A stretch of 12,010 nt of DNA from Candidatus Nanohalarchaeota archaeon. Its GTDB lineage: Archaea > EX4484-52 > B79-G9. A program made the translations under genes and the position numbers. The notes beneath the pieces were generated by a model. The model worked only from the letters and a program-made list of their open reading frames with translations. It ran no database searches and was not told the DNA's origin. Location of the stretch: contig DAOVYR010000010.1 of assembly GCA_030635525.1 (NCBI GenBank), positions 1-12,010 of the forward strand, given 5' to 3'. This document shows, in pieces, positions 1 through 6,739 of this stretch (positions are counted from its first letter, which is position 1; the number at the start of each line of letters is the position of its first letter).

Positions 1-327
1 AAAAGTCCAAAACAACAGTTTTCGGTAAAACGCAGACTATTGCAGACAATTGACTGAGGAAAGTCCCCCCTCCCAAAACCCTATAGGTTTTGAAAACCAT
101 TCGAAAGATGGAAGCCGAGAGGCTTGGCAATGCATCAGAAACGATACCATCTGCAAACAAAGATGAAGATTAAATCAGATATACTGCAGAACCGGATGAA
201 ACGGGCATCCTAAAAGGAGCAAGCGGTCAAACCGCGCTAAGTCAAATGCTAACAGTCTTTCACCAGAACAGTATACAATTACTGCCTCAATGACGAAAGC
301 AACAGAAGGGGGCTTACTCTCCACACC
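1..327 (+). ncRNA. rnpB: RNase P RNA, archaeal type, 5' end cut by the window
   Basis: This is the catalytic RNA that removes tRNA 5' leaders. The conserved GAGGAAAGTCC block lies at 56-66 and runs into a C tract (P4 5' strand, about 62-70). The matching ACAGAAGGGGGCTTACT block lies at 302-318 and supplies the P4 3' strand. Helix P2 can form between 5-10 and 50-54 with one bulged base, and P3 from GTTTT (18-22) and AAAAC (27-31) around a CGGT loop. The 3' strand of P1 would be about 318-327; no partner for it is visible, so the first bases of the gene probably lie upstream of the window. The exact 3' end is inferred. Confidence 0.88.
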
Positions 328-332
328 AATAA

Positions 333-340
333 TATTTAAA
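333..340 (+). promoter_or_regulatory. TATA box for secG, leaderless start
   Basis: TATTTAAA lies just after the RNase P RNA 3' end, and its centre is about 25 bases before the secG ATG at 361. At archaeal spacing, transcription would start at or beside the ATG. No good SD site precedes secG, which fits a leaderless mRNA. The assignment rests on spacing alone. Confidence 0.5.
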
Positions 341-360
341 CCAACCTCAGGTACGATAAC

Positions 361-534
361 ATGGCAAAAAAGAAACAAGGCATGCCCTCAAGCACAGCAG
401 GCCTCGTAAGATACTTCGACGAATACAAGGAAACAGTCCAGATAAAACCAGAATGGATAATCGGATTCACTGTATTCATAGTAATCATGAGCTTTTTCTT
501 AAGACCACACATACCCACACTATTCGGAATATAG
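361..534 (+). CDS. secG: Preprotein translocase subunit SecG (Sec61-beta)
   Basis: This 57-residue protein is the small beta subunit of the archaeal SecYEG/Sec61 protein-conducting channel in the cytoplasmic membrane. It begins MAKKKQGMPSSTAGLVRYF, and the GMPSSTAGLVRYF part is the signature of the family. A linker with IKPEW (28-32) leads to a single membrane segment at about 33-47, and the chain ends shortly after. Length and layout are normal for archaeal Sec61-beta. It was found by reading the sequence directly because it is short. The stop is TAG, and the reading frame continues open into the next gene. The SD site of the next gene overlaps this stop, so the two are probably co-transcribed and translationally coupled. 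Confidence 0.93.
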   Translation: MAKKKQGMPSSTAGLVRYFDEYKETVQIKPEWIIGFTVFIVIMSFFLRPHIPTLFGI

Positions 535-540
535 GGTGAT
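534..540 (+). promoter_or_regulatory. SD site that decides the start of the endonuclease IV-like gene
   Basis: GGGTGAT overlaps the last base of the secG TAG stop. Four to five bases separate it from ACG 544. The protease gene has nearly the same arrangement, with GGTGAT at 4079-4084 and ATG at 4088. This is the main reason for placing the start at ACG. Confidence 0.6.
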
Positions 541-543
541 TCA

Positions 544-1332
544 ACGGCATACAAGCTAGGCACAGCAGGAACCCCATTAGCATGTAAAAAAAGAACCACT
601 ATTGACGCCATCGCCTGCGTCAAAGAACTGGGACTACATGCACTGGAACTTGAATTCGTTAGAAACATCTACCTCAACACCGAATCAGCCAAAAAAGCAG
701 GCGAACAAGCCCAAAAACACAAAATCTCCTTATCATGTCACGCCCCCTACTATATCAACCTCGCATCCACAAAACCAGGAATAGCACTCAAAAGCAAAAA
801 CATAATCCAACACACACTAGATATAGCAGACGCATGCAAAGCAACAATCATAGTAATCCACGCCGGCTACTACATGGAACAACCCCCGGAACAGACATAC
901 AACATAATAAAATCAGCACTACAGGAATTCACATCCACTACAAAACTAGGCATAGAAACCATGGGTCGCCAAAAACAATTCGGCACAGTAGAAGAAATTG
1001 CCCGCCTGACAGAAGAATGCAAAAACGTGGTACCTGTACTCGACTTCGCCCACATCCACGCAAGAACAGACGGTGGAATCAAAACAAAAGACGACTTCAA
1101 AAAAATCATCGACACATTCGACAACCTAAACATCAACCCCATACACTGCCACATGACAGGCATAAAATACGAAAACGGCAACGAAAAGCGCCACCTCCCA
1201 ATATCCTCAAACGAACCCGACTTCCGCCACCTTGCTGCCCTGATAAACGAAAACAACTACAACATGACAATAATCTCAGAAAGCCCCCTTTTGGAACAAG
1301 ACGCACTATTATTCAAATCCTGGCTAAAATAA
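544..1332 (+). CDS. nfo: Endonuclease IV-like TIM-barrel AP endonuclease with a probable ACG start
   Basis: It is related to endonuclease IV, a metal-dependent TIM-barrel enzyme that cuts DNA at abasic sites in base-excision repair. Counting from ACG at 544, the chain is 262 residues. Family motifs appear in order: SCHAPYYINLAS (H66), VIHAGYY (H106), LGIETMG (E138), VLDFAHIHA (D167, H170), IHCHMTG (H201, H203), KRHLP (H217) and IISESP (E246), which match most of the metal ligands. No ATG, GTG or TTG occurs in frame between the secG stop and ATG 874, yet the N-terminal motifs before 874 are intact. GGGTGAT at 534-540 is a good SD with the spacing seen for ATG starts here, and it points to ACG 544, giving the family-like start AYKLGTAGTPL. 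Alternatives are a sequencing error for ATG, or readthrough of the secG TAG. A gene caller may start it falsely at 874. Substrate specificity is inferred from the family. Confidence 0.85.
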   Translation, partial: TAYKLGTAGTPLACKKRTTIDAIACVKELGLHALELEFVRNIYLNTESAKKAGEQAQKHKISLSCHAPYYINLASTKPGIALKSKNIIQHTLDIADACKATIIVIHAGYYMEQPPEQTYNIIKSALQEFTSTTKLGIETMGRQKQFGTVEEIARLTEECKNVVPVLDFAHIHARTDGGIKTKDDFKKIIDTFDNLNINPIHCHMTGIKYENGNEKRHLPISSNEPDFRHLAALINENNYNMTIISESPLLEQDALLFKSWLK

Positions 1333-1342
1333 CAAAAAATCA

Positions 1343-1380
1343 TAGGATATTGGTAGAAATTGGAGAATCCTAAACTTTTT
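1343..1380 (+). terminator. Hairpin plus T-run after the secG-nfo pair
   Basis: TAGGAT (1343-1348) pairs with ATCCTA (1367-1372) around an 18-base loop, followed within a few bases by TTTTT at 1376-1380. It lies just after the endonuclease gene and before the tRNA promoter. Archaeal termination depends mainly on the U-run, so the hairpin may be incidental. Confidence 0.4.
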
Positions 1381-1422
1381 CATTATCTCATTGTCGAATC
1401 ATACTTTATAGACAATAAAAAA

Positions 1423-1432
1423 CTTTAAAAAA
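1423..1432 (+). promoter_or_regulatory. TATA box for tRNA-Arg
   Basis: CTTTAAAAAA lies about 43 bases before the tRNA 5' end. At archaeal spacing transcription would start near 1454 and leave a leader of about 17 bases for RNase P to remove. Assigned from composition and spacing. Confidence 0.45.
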
Positions 1433-1470
1433 GATACAGCATATAGACATTTCACTCACCAGCAAAAAAT

Positions 1471-1547
1471 GGACTCGTAGCTCAGCTGGATAGAGCACCA
1501 GGCTTCTAACCTGGGGGTCGGGGGTTCGAATCCCTCCGGGTTCGCCA
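1471..1547 (+). tRNA. tRNA-Arg (anticodon UCU)
   Basis: A full cloverleaf can be drawn. The acceptor stem 1471-1477 pairs with 1537-1543 and includes G-U pairs. The anticodon stem CCAGG/CCTGG (1498-1502 and 1510-1514) encloses the loop CTTCTAA, placing TCT at 1505-1507, which reads AGA. The T-stem (1520-1524 and 1532-1536) closes a normal TTCGAAT loop. The discriminator is G1544, and CCA is encoded at 1545-1547, unlike the tRNA-Asn later in the window. There is no intron. Confidence 0.97.
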
Positions 1548-1590
1548 TTATTCACAAAACATAAAAAGCATCATCCAAAATAATCATAAA

Positions 1591-1685
1591 CTCCGGCAAT
1601 GATTTCAAGATCGTCACCCGATGAGTTGGGCGAACTGAACCTCCCCAACACACAAATGAGGATGTGAACACCCAATGAGCCGGAG
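1591..1685 (+). ncRNA. Structured RNA candidate with a kink-turn (leader element or small RNA)
   Basis: A perfect 7-bp stem, CTCCGGC (1591-1597) with GCCGGAG (1679-1685), is followed inward by a kink-turn pattern. This has a three-base bulge AAT (1598-1600), tandem sheared pairs G1601-A1678 and A1602-G1677, a T1603-T1676 position, then two T-A pairs. Further stems are possible: TCAC (1614-1617) with GTGA (1664-1667), and GTTGGG (1625-1630) with CCCAAC (1644-1649). CTGA at 1635-1638 and ATGAGGA at 1656-1662 resemble D and C boxes of archaeal C/D RNAs, but the spacing is irregular. The element could be a C/D-like small RNA bound by L7Ae, or part of the leader of the aminotransferase gene. A possible TATA element (ACATAAAAAG, about 1559-1568) would start transcription just before it. 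No known family is recognised. Confidence 0.42.
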
Positions 1686-1750
1686 ACTATCTACTTATTC
1701 TTAGCAACAGCAACTACACCATTGAAAATAAAAACATTCCCCTCCAAATA

Positions 1751-1777
1751 AACACCTATCAATCACTAAGAGGTGTT
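1751..1777 (+). promoter_or_regulatory. Hairpin covering the SD site of the aminotransferase gene
   Basis: AACACCT (1751-1757) pairs perfectly over 7 bp with AGGTGTT (1771-1777) around a 13-base loop. The right arm holds the SD AGGTG (1771-1775), seven bases before ATG 1783, so the folded form would hide the ribosome binding site. AACACC also occurs at 1667-1672 inside the upstream RNA element and could pair with GGTGTT instead. A regulatory role is inferred. Confidence 0.45.
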
Positions 1778-1782
1778 AAAAA

Positions 1783-2850
1783 ATGCACAAAAAACTATTC
1801 ATTCCAGGCCCCACAGAAGTAAGAAAAGAAATACTCCAAAAGATGTCAACCCCTATGATAGGACACAGAAGCAAAGAATTCCAGCAACTCTTTGCAAACA
1901 TCATACCCAAGATGCAGCAAATCATGTACACAAAAAACACAATATTCCTCTCAACCTCCTCAGCCACAGGACTCATGGAAGCAGCAATAAGAAACTGCAC
2001 AGATACAAAATGCTTAAACTTATGCTGCGGCGCATTCTCCGAGCGCTGGCACAAGATAACCACAGCAAACGGCAAACAAGCAGAAACAATCGAAGTCGAA
2101 TGGGGAAAAGCAATAAAACCCGAAATGCTACGCGAAAAACTTGAGACAGATACCTACGACGCAGTCACATTCACCCACAACGAGACATCAACAGGCGTAA
2201 TGAACCCAATAGAAGACATCGCAGAAGTCATGAAAGACTACCCAGAAACCCAATTTCTGGTAGACGCCGTAAGCTCATTTGCAGGCACAAAAATAGATGT
2301 AGACAAACTAGGAATAGACGTATGCCTATTCAGTGTCCAAAAAGCAATGGCCCTACCCCCCGGCTTCTCAGTATGCTCAGTAAGCAAAAAAGCCCTGGAA
2401 AAAGCAGAAACCGTACAAAACAAAGGCCACTACTTCAACTTCCTGGACCTCCTAAAATCCTACAACAAAAACCAAACCCCCTACACCCCATCAATCTCCC
2501 ACATGTACGCACTCGACCAGCAACTGACAGACATATTAGAAGAAGGCTTAGAGAACAGATTCGCGCGCCACAAAAAAATGGCCGACACAGTAAGAGACTG
2601 GACAAAAGAGAACTTCGCTCTCTACGCAGAACCCGGCTACGAATCAGACACCCTGACAACCGCCACAAACACAAAAAACATCTCCGTAGCAGACCTGAAC
2701 AGCAAACTGGGCGAGCGCGGCTACACAATATCCAACGGCTACGGAAAGATCAAAGAACAGACATTCAGGATAGCGCACATGGGCGATGTGCAGGTAGAAG
2801 ATATAAGAGCGCTACTGGACACAATCGACGACATCCTCAACAAATATTAA
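1783..2850 (+). CDS. Class V PLP-dependent aminotransferase, possible phosphoserine aminotransferase
   Basis: This 355-residue protein belongs to the fold-type I, class V aminotransferases of the serine-pyruvate/alanine-glyoxylate group. Visible motifs are FIPGPTEV (6-13), the PLP-contacting HNETSTGV (132-139), DAVSSFAG with the cofactor Asp (161-168), SVQKAMALPPG with Schiff-base lysine K187, TPSISHMYAL (235-244) and FRIAHMG with substrate-carboxylate R329. Length is typical. In Methanocaldococcus jannaschii a class V aminotransferase (MJ0959) works as phosphoserine aminotransferase with a SerA-type dehydrogenase, and serA is also in this window, so conversion of phosphohydroxypyruvate to phosphoserine is a reasonable inference. 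Alanine-glyoxylate or aspartate transamination cannot be excluded. The start is supported by SD AGGTG at 1771-1775. A decayed copy of the 3' end lies at 6638-6739. Confidence 0.88.
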   Translation: MHKKLFIPGPTEVRKEILQKMSTPMIGHRSKEFQQLFANIIPKMQQIMYTKNTIFLSTSSATGLMEAAIRNCTDTKCLNLCCGAFSERWHKITTANGKQAETIEVEWGKAIKPEMLREKLETDTYDAVTFTHNETSTGVMNPIEDIAEVMKDYPETQFLVDAVSSFAGTKIDVDKLGIDVCLFSVQKAMALPPGFSVCSVSKKALEKAETVQNKGHYFNFLDLLKSYNKNQTPYTPSISHMYALDQQLTDILEEGLENRFARHKKMADTVRDWTKENFALYAEPGYESDTLTTATNTKNISVADLNSKLGERGYTISNGYGKIKEQTFRIAHMGDVQVEDIRALLDTIDDILNKY

Positions 2851-2892
2851 AAAGCAGCTTTACGGTTCTATGCCTTCGACACACCACCCAAA

Positions 2893-2909
2893 TTTCTGCT
2901 TAGCAGAAA
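2893..2909 (+). repeat. Perfect small hairpin after the aminotransferase gene
   Basis: TTTCTGC and GCAGAAA form a 7-bp stem with a TTA loop, 43 bases after the stop codon. No T-run follows, so it could mark the 3' end of the transcript or protect it rather than terminate. Function is not established. Confidence 0.4.
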
Positions 2910-2970
2910 CTTCGCAAAAACCCGGAAGTCATATTCAATTTCCATCCCATAAAATAAAACACAAAGATAA

Positions 2971-2977
2971 TATAAAA
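2971..2977 (+). promoter_or_regulatory. TATA box for the short-chain dehydrogenase, leaderless start
   Basis: TATAAAA is centred about 26 bases before the ATG at 3000, so transcription should begin at or next to the start codon. No SD site is present before this ATG, consistent with a leaderless mRNA. Confidence 0.6.
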
Positions 2978-2999
2978 CTCAAAACCCACATACATATCT

Positions 3000-3845
3000 A
3001 TGACAATCACTCTGAAATCAAAAACAATACTCATAACAGGCGCAACATCCGGAATCGGCAAAGAGACAGCGATCGGTCTTGCAGAACTCGGCGCAACCAT
3101 AGTCTTCACCGCAAGAGACAAACAAAAAGCCAAATCAACAAAAAAAGAAATAATAGAAAAAACAGGCAACAAAAACATAGACCACATAGAATGCGATCTC
3201 TCATCATTCGCATCTATCCGCAACTTCTGCAAAGAATACAAATCAAGATACAAAAAACTCCACATCCTGATAAACAACGCCGGAGTCTGGAACTTCAAAA
3301 GAAAACAATCAATTGACGGCATAGAAAACACATTCCACGTAAACTATCTCGCACCATTCCTCATGACAAACCTTTTGCTCGACACAATCAAAAAAAGCGC
3401 CCCTGCACGAATAATCAACGTGTCATCCGGCCTCCACAGAGGAACAATCAACTTCGACGACATTGAATTCAAAAAATCATTCTCAAGCATGAAAGCCTAC
3501 AGCCAGTCAAAACTTGCACTGATATTATTCACAAGACGCCTCGCAAAAAAACTAGAAGGGACAAAAGTGACAGTAAACAGCGTGCACCCGGGATTCATCG
3601 CAACAGACCTCGGTCGCGACGCAGGCCAGATCACAAACAAATTCTTCAGGTTATTCGGTAAAAGCCCAAAAAAAGGCGCTGAAACATCCATATACCTCGC
3701 ATCATCCCCCGAAGTAGAGACAGTCACAGGCGAATACTTTGTGAATAAAAAGATGACCCAGTCATCAAAAAAATCCTACGACATGGACCTCGCAAAGAGA
3801 TTATGGTCTGTGAGCAAAAAATACACAGGTATCAACAAAAGATAA
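3000..3845 (+). CDS. Classical short-chain dehydrogenase/reductase, retinol-dehydrogenase-like
   Basis: This 281-residue NAD(P)-dependent oxidoreductase has the Rossmann cofactor motif TGATSGIG at 13-20, an acidic residue plus LSS after strand 3 (CDLSS, 65-69), NNAG at 92-95, catalytic serine S143 in NVSSG, and the YxxxK pair Y167 and K171 in AYSQSK. HPG (196-198) follows as in related enzymes. The overall pattern, including NFDDI after the serine, resembles the retinol dehydrogenase/WW-oxidoreductase-like branch. TARD at about 37-40, with Arg after strand 2, suggests NADPH preference. The substrate cannot be told from sequence. It is transcribed alone: the gene before it ends 149 bases upstream, and the next starts 242 bases downstream. 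The start is set by the TATA spacing, with no SD present. Confidence 0.88.
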   Translation: MTITLKSKTILITGATSGIGKETAIGLAELGATIVFTARDKQKAKSTKKEIIEKTGNKNIDHIECDLSSFASIRNFCKEYKSRYKKLHILINNAGVWNFKRKQSIDGIENTFHVNYLAPFLMTNLLLDTIKKSAPARIINVSSGLHRGTINFDDIEFKKSFSSMKAYSQSKLALILFTRRLAKKLEGTKVTVNSVHPGFIATDLGRDAGQITNKFFRLFGKSPKKGAETSIYLASSPEVETVTGEYFVNKKMTQSSKKSYDMDLAKRLWSVSKKYTGINKR

Positions 3846-3957
3846 CAATATACAAAAAAATAAAGCGCTTGTGAATAGTTTTAGTGGTAATCCGAGAATT
3901 GATAAAATCCACGCGAAGTGTGCTGAAATCACACGATTCTTGCCAAAAACGCGCGAA

Positions 3958-3970
3958 CATATATATCTAA
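3958..3970 (+). promoter_or_regulatory. Possible TATA region for the protease gene
   Basis: CATATATATCTAA would place transcription start near 3990 and give a leader of about 100 bases. A second candidate, AATACTTAAG near 3996-4003, would start near 4026. The gene has a clear SD, so a leader is expected, but the sequence does not decide between them. The rest of 3846-4087 holds only weak hairpins, such as GTGTG/CACAC at 3918-3934. Confidence 0.3.
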
Positions 3971-4087
3971 ATAGAATCTGAAAAGCCACCAAAAAATACT
4001 TAAGGCAAGAGACATAATACATACTAAAGATTTGTTGCAGGCGCAAAAATCCAACAGGCACCAAATCTAAAATCAGAGGGTGATAAA

Positions 4088-6538
4088 ATGAAAGTACAAT
4101 CTATATTAGTTATTTCTATAATCAGCATTATACTCATGGGTTCAACCGCCTCTGCCGGCTGGTTCACAGACTTATTTAAATTGGGCAGTATCGATGGAAA
4201 AATAATACAAAATGACATACCAAGCAATCAACCTGACTTCATACTCCTGGGCAAACATACAGACAAAAAAATGGACCAACTACTATCATCATCAGGACCG
4301 ATATCACTAAAAGACATCGGCAATATTTATGGCCTGTCAGTAAGCGCAAACATAAACTTCGCATCAGACAACGGCCTTGTAAGATTCATACTGGTATCAA
4401 AAGACAAAGAATACCTCGTCTACGAAGCTTATCCCAGGATAGCAAACAAAGGCACAGTTGTCATAAACAACGCATGTGAAGAAACCTGCGCACTAGAAAG
4501 AACAAGCGCAGACGTATTAAAAGTTCAGATTATTGATGCCGCAGTAGACATCAGATCAATATCATACATAAGCGACTACAAAAATCTAAATAATGACATA
4601 AAAAACCGCATCACAACATCCAACAAGGAACTGAAAAAAAGACAGGATGCCTACAAGATAAAAAAAATAAAAGAAAAGAAGCTTGCCTGGCTGCCAGGCG
4701 AGACAACAGTTTCACAGATGACGTATCAGGAAAAAAAGCAACTGTTCAGGGACCCGAAAAACAACGGCCATTTACCGAATCTACAGGGATTCGAATATTA
4801 CAAAGGAGGCATTTTTGAACTTGATGCAGGTAATCCAGGCGCAACCGCTGAACCACAAGAAGCCCCTTCCACTTCAACAGGCACACTGCCGCCAGATTGG
4901 GACTGGAGAAACAGGCATAACCAAAGCTGGGTCACACCCGTAAAAAACCAGGGACAATGCGGGAGTTGCTGGGCATTTGGTGCAACAGGCGCAACCGAGA
5001 CCATGGTAAACTTGTATTTCAACCAGCATATCAATATGAACCTTGCTGAACAGGATGTCTTATCATGCAGCAACGCAGGATCATGTGCCGGCGGCTATCA
5101 CACAACAGCGGCATCCTACATCCAGAACACAGGTGTCGTCAATGAAGAATGCTTCATCTACCAGGCATCAGACCTCTCGTGCGAAAACAAATGCATATCT
5201 CCAAATGAAAAAGTACAGATTGGAGGCAGAACAGCATCATTCTACTCATCACATGGAGAAGATGCATTAAAAGAGATGATAATAAACGGCGCAGTAAGCG
5301 GCCGTGTAGACAGTTGGTGGCACGTGATGCATCTTGTCGGATATGGCACCATAAAAGAAGACGACCTCATCTATTACGGCTCCTATACCCAGCGAAAAAC
5401 CATACAACCAGGCGACCCGCTGATCGGGCAGACATACTGGACATTCAAGAACAGTTGGGGAACAGGATGGGGAGAAGCAGGCTACTGCAGGATAAACCTA
5501 CCCCTCTCTGAATTCGGCGGCAGTTTCGCAGTCACAGGTCCAATCACAACATTAAACGACTATGAAATCGCCTGTGTCGACCAGGACAACGACACATTCT
5601 GCAACTGGGGAATATCAGCAAATAAGCCATCATCATGCCCCTCGCAGTGTAGCGCCGAACCGGACTGCGACGACTCAGACCCGAACATCGGCACATTTGA
5701 TTCAGACCACAACTGCATAAACGTGAACACCTGCCAGGATTCTGACGGCGGCATAAACTACGAAACTGCCGGCCAGCTATACGACCCTGTAACCAAAACA
5801 CAAAAAAGCGACTATTGCCTCGACGACCTGACACTGCGGGAGGCATACTGCCAAAACAATGCAGGCACATATCAGGACTACCAATGCCCCTTCCTCTGCA
5901 AGGACGGAGCATGCGTAACCCCTACCTGTTCTGACTCCGACGGCGGCAAAGAATACTACGTCAAAGGCACCATAACCGGCTACATGGCTTTTGACGAACC
6001 CAACTACGACCGCTGCAACGGCACAATCTTACAGGAAGTCTACTGCTACGAAAACCTAGGCTACACAGAATCATACACATGCCAGGGAATATGCATAGAC
6101 GGCGCCTGTATGGACATCACACCGCCATCAATAGCCATAACATACCCGGGAGATGACAACAGGATAACAGACAAATTCCTGACAGTCACAACAGAAACTT
6201 CAGAGAACACAGTGCTTGTAGACTTCTATGTAGATGACAGTTTCAAAAGCAGTGATACCAAAAAACCATTCACTTTTAGGTTCAACACCCAGCCCTACTA
6301 CGGAACTCAGATCCACATAAAAGCTATCGCAAGAGCAGACAATGAACTTCCAGCAGAAGATACTGTCACAGTCTTCATCGGAAACGAGCCGGAGACACCA
6401 AAACTAGAATGCAGCGACGGCAAAGACAATGACGGGGACAAAAAATGCGACCTGGACGGATGCGCAAAAAACAAGGCAATCTGGTATCCGGGAGACCCGG
6501 AATGTACAAGTGAATATGACACATCTGAATCAAGCTAA
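4088..6538 (+). CDS. Secreted multidomain papain-like (C1A) cysteine protease
   Basis: This 816-residue protein is predicted to be exported. A hydrophobic signal segment at about 5-22 ends in ASA/GW, a likely cleavage site. Residues 25-265 are an N-terminal region, possibly inhibitory, with a Lys/Glu-rich stretch at 178-200. The C1A peptidase domain spans about 266-490. It has oxyanion Q288, nucleophile C294 in CGSCWAF, histidine H412 in HVMHLVGYG, and asparagine N455 in FKNSWGTGWGEAGY, so all catalytic residues are present. A Ca-binding-like acidic and cysteine-rich stretch follows at about 496-543 (VDQDNDTFC). Then come two related cysteine-rich modules (about 549-609 and 614-674, each starting C-x-DSDGG and ending DGAC), an Ig-like domain (679-764), and a second acidic cysteine-rich motif, CSDGKDNDGD (775-784). 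It probably degrades proteins outside the cell or at its surface. The tail shows no anchor. SD GGTGAT lies at 4079-4084. Confidence 0.92.
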   Translation: MKVQSILVISIISIILMGSTASAGWFTDLFKLGSIDGKIIQNDIPSNQPDFILLGKHTDKKMDQLLSSSGPISLKDIGNIYGLSVSANINFASDNGLVRFILVSKDKEYLVYEAYPRIANKGTVVINNACEETCALERTSADVLKVQIIDAAVDIRSISYISDYKNLNNDIKNRITTSNKELKKRQDAYKIKKIKEKKLAWLPGETTVSQMTYQEKKQLFRDPKNNGHLPNLQGFEYYKGGIFELDAGNPGATAEPQEAPSTSTGTLPPDWDWRNRHNQSWVTPVKNQGQCGSCWAFGATGATETMVNLYFNQHINMNLAEQDVLSCSNAGSCAGGYHTTAASYIQNTGVVNEECFIYQASDLSCENKCISPNEKVQIGGRTASFYSSHGEDALKEMIINGAVSGRVDSWWHVMHLVGYGTIKEDDLIYYGSYTQRKTIQPGDPLIGQTYWTFKNSWGTGWGEAGYCRINLPLSEFGGSFAVTGPITTLNDYEIACVDQDNDTFCNWGISANKPSSCPSQCSAEPDCDDSDPNIGTFDSDHNCINVNTCQDSDGGINYETAGQLYDPVTKTQKSDYCLDDLTLREAYCQNNAGTYQDYQCPFLCKDGACVTPTCSDSDGGKEYYVKGTITGYMAFDEPNYDRCNGTILQEVYCYENLGYTESYTCQGICIDGACMDITPPSIAITYPGDDNRITDKFLTVTTETSENTVLVDFYVDDSFKSSDTKKPFTFRFNTQPYYGTQIHIKAIARADNELPAEDTVTVFIGNEPETPKLECSDGKDNDGDKKCDLDGCAKNKAIWYPGDPECTSEYDTSESS

Positions 6539-6576
6539 ATCCAGCTGTCAAAATAAGCATGCAGAAATACTTGGAA

Positions 6577-6612
6577 CGGCGGCATCAACCGACCAGACAA
6601 CACATGCCGCCG
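6577..6612 (+). repeat. Strong 9-bp inverted repeat after the protease gene
   Basis: CGGCGGCAT (6577-6585) pairs perfectly with ATGCCGCCG (6604-6612) around an 18-base loop. It is GC-rich in a much more AT-rich intergenic stretch, and it lies between the protease stop and the aminotransferase remnant. No T-run follows on the plus strand. It may be a transcript-end structure or a scar of the rearrangement next to it. Confidence 0.5.
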
Positions 6613-6637
6613 CTACCATCATTCACACAACTTATAG

Positions 6638-6739
6638 AAGATCAAAGAACAGACCTTTAGAATTGCGCACATGGGCGACATGTAGGTGGAAGATATAAGA
6701 GCGCTCCTAGAGACCATTGATAATATCCTGAAAATTTGA
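6638..6739 (+). pseudogene. Remnant of a second class V aminotransferase gene (3' end only)
   Basis: Read from 6638, this stretch encodes KIKEQTFRIAHMGDM, then a TAG, then VEDIRALLETIDNILKI and TGA. It matches the last 34 codons of the aminotransferase at 1783-2850 (residues 322-355) over its whole length. Many differences are at third codon positions, so it looks like a diverged paralogue rather than a recent copy. A CAG codon has become TAG at 6683-6685. No earlier part of the gene can be seen upstream. Its last 33 bases overlap the end of the minus-strand gene at 6707-7270, whose final codons are antisense to it. This looks like the stump of a gene largely removed or replaced by that neighbour. 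Confidence 0.8.

Noticed and set aside
874..1332. A separate 152-residue protein starting at ATG 874
   Set aside because: Conserved endonuclease IV motifs lie upstream in the same frame, so this is only the C-terminal part of the gene starting at about 544.
735..1373. Long open frame (212 codons) overlapping the endonuclease gene
   Set aside because: It is rich in Arg, His, Asn and Pro, has no recognisable motif, and is a frame shadow of the A/C-rich gene.
1591..1685. H/ACA guide RNA as the identity of the structured element
   Set aside because: No ACA follows the closing stem; the bases after it are ACTATC.
1591..1685. Standard C/D guide RNA as a firm call
   Set aside because: The outer C and D boxes deviate (ATGATTT and ATGA), and the spacing from the outer C box to CTGA at 1635 is about 29 bases, far longer than usual. 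It is kept only as one possibility.
3893..3942. Possible structured RNA from CGAGAAT/ATTCTTG and GTGTG/CACAC before the protease gene
   Set aside because: The stems are short, competing pairings exist, and a clear TATA-like stretch follows it, so it would not be in the protease leader.
6577..6739. Insertion sequence around the aminotransferase remnant
   Set aside because: No transposase, no terminal inverted repeats flanking the orphan and no target duplication could be seen.
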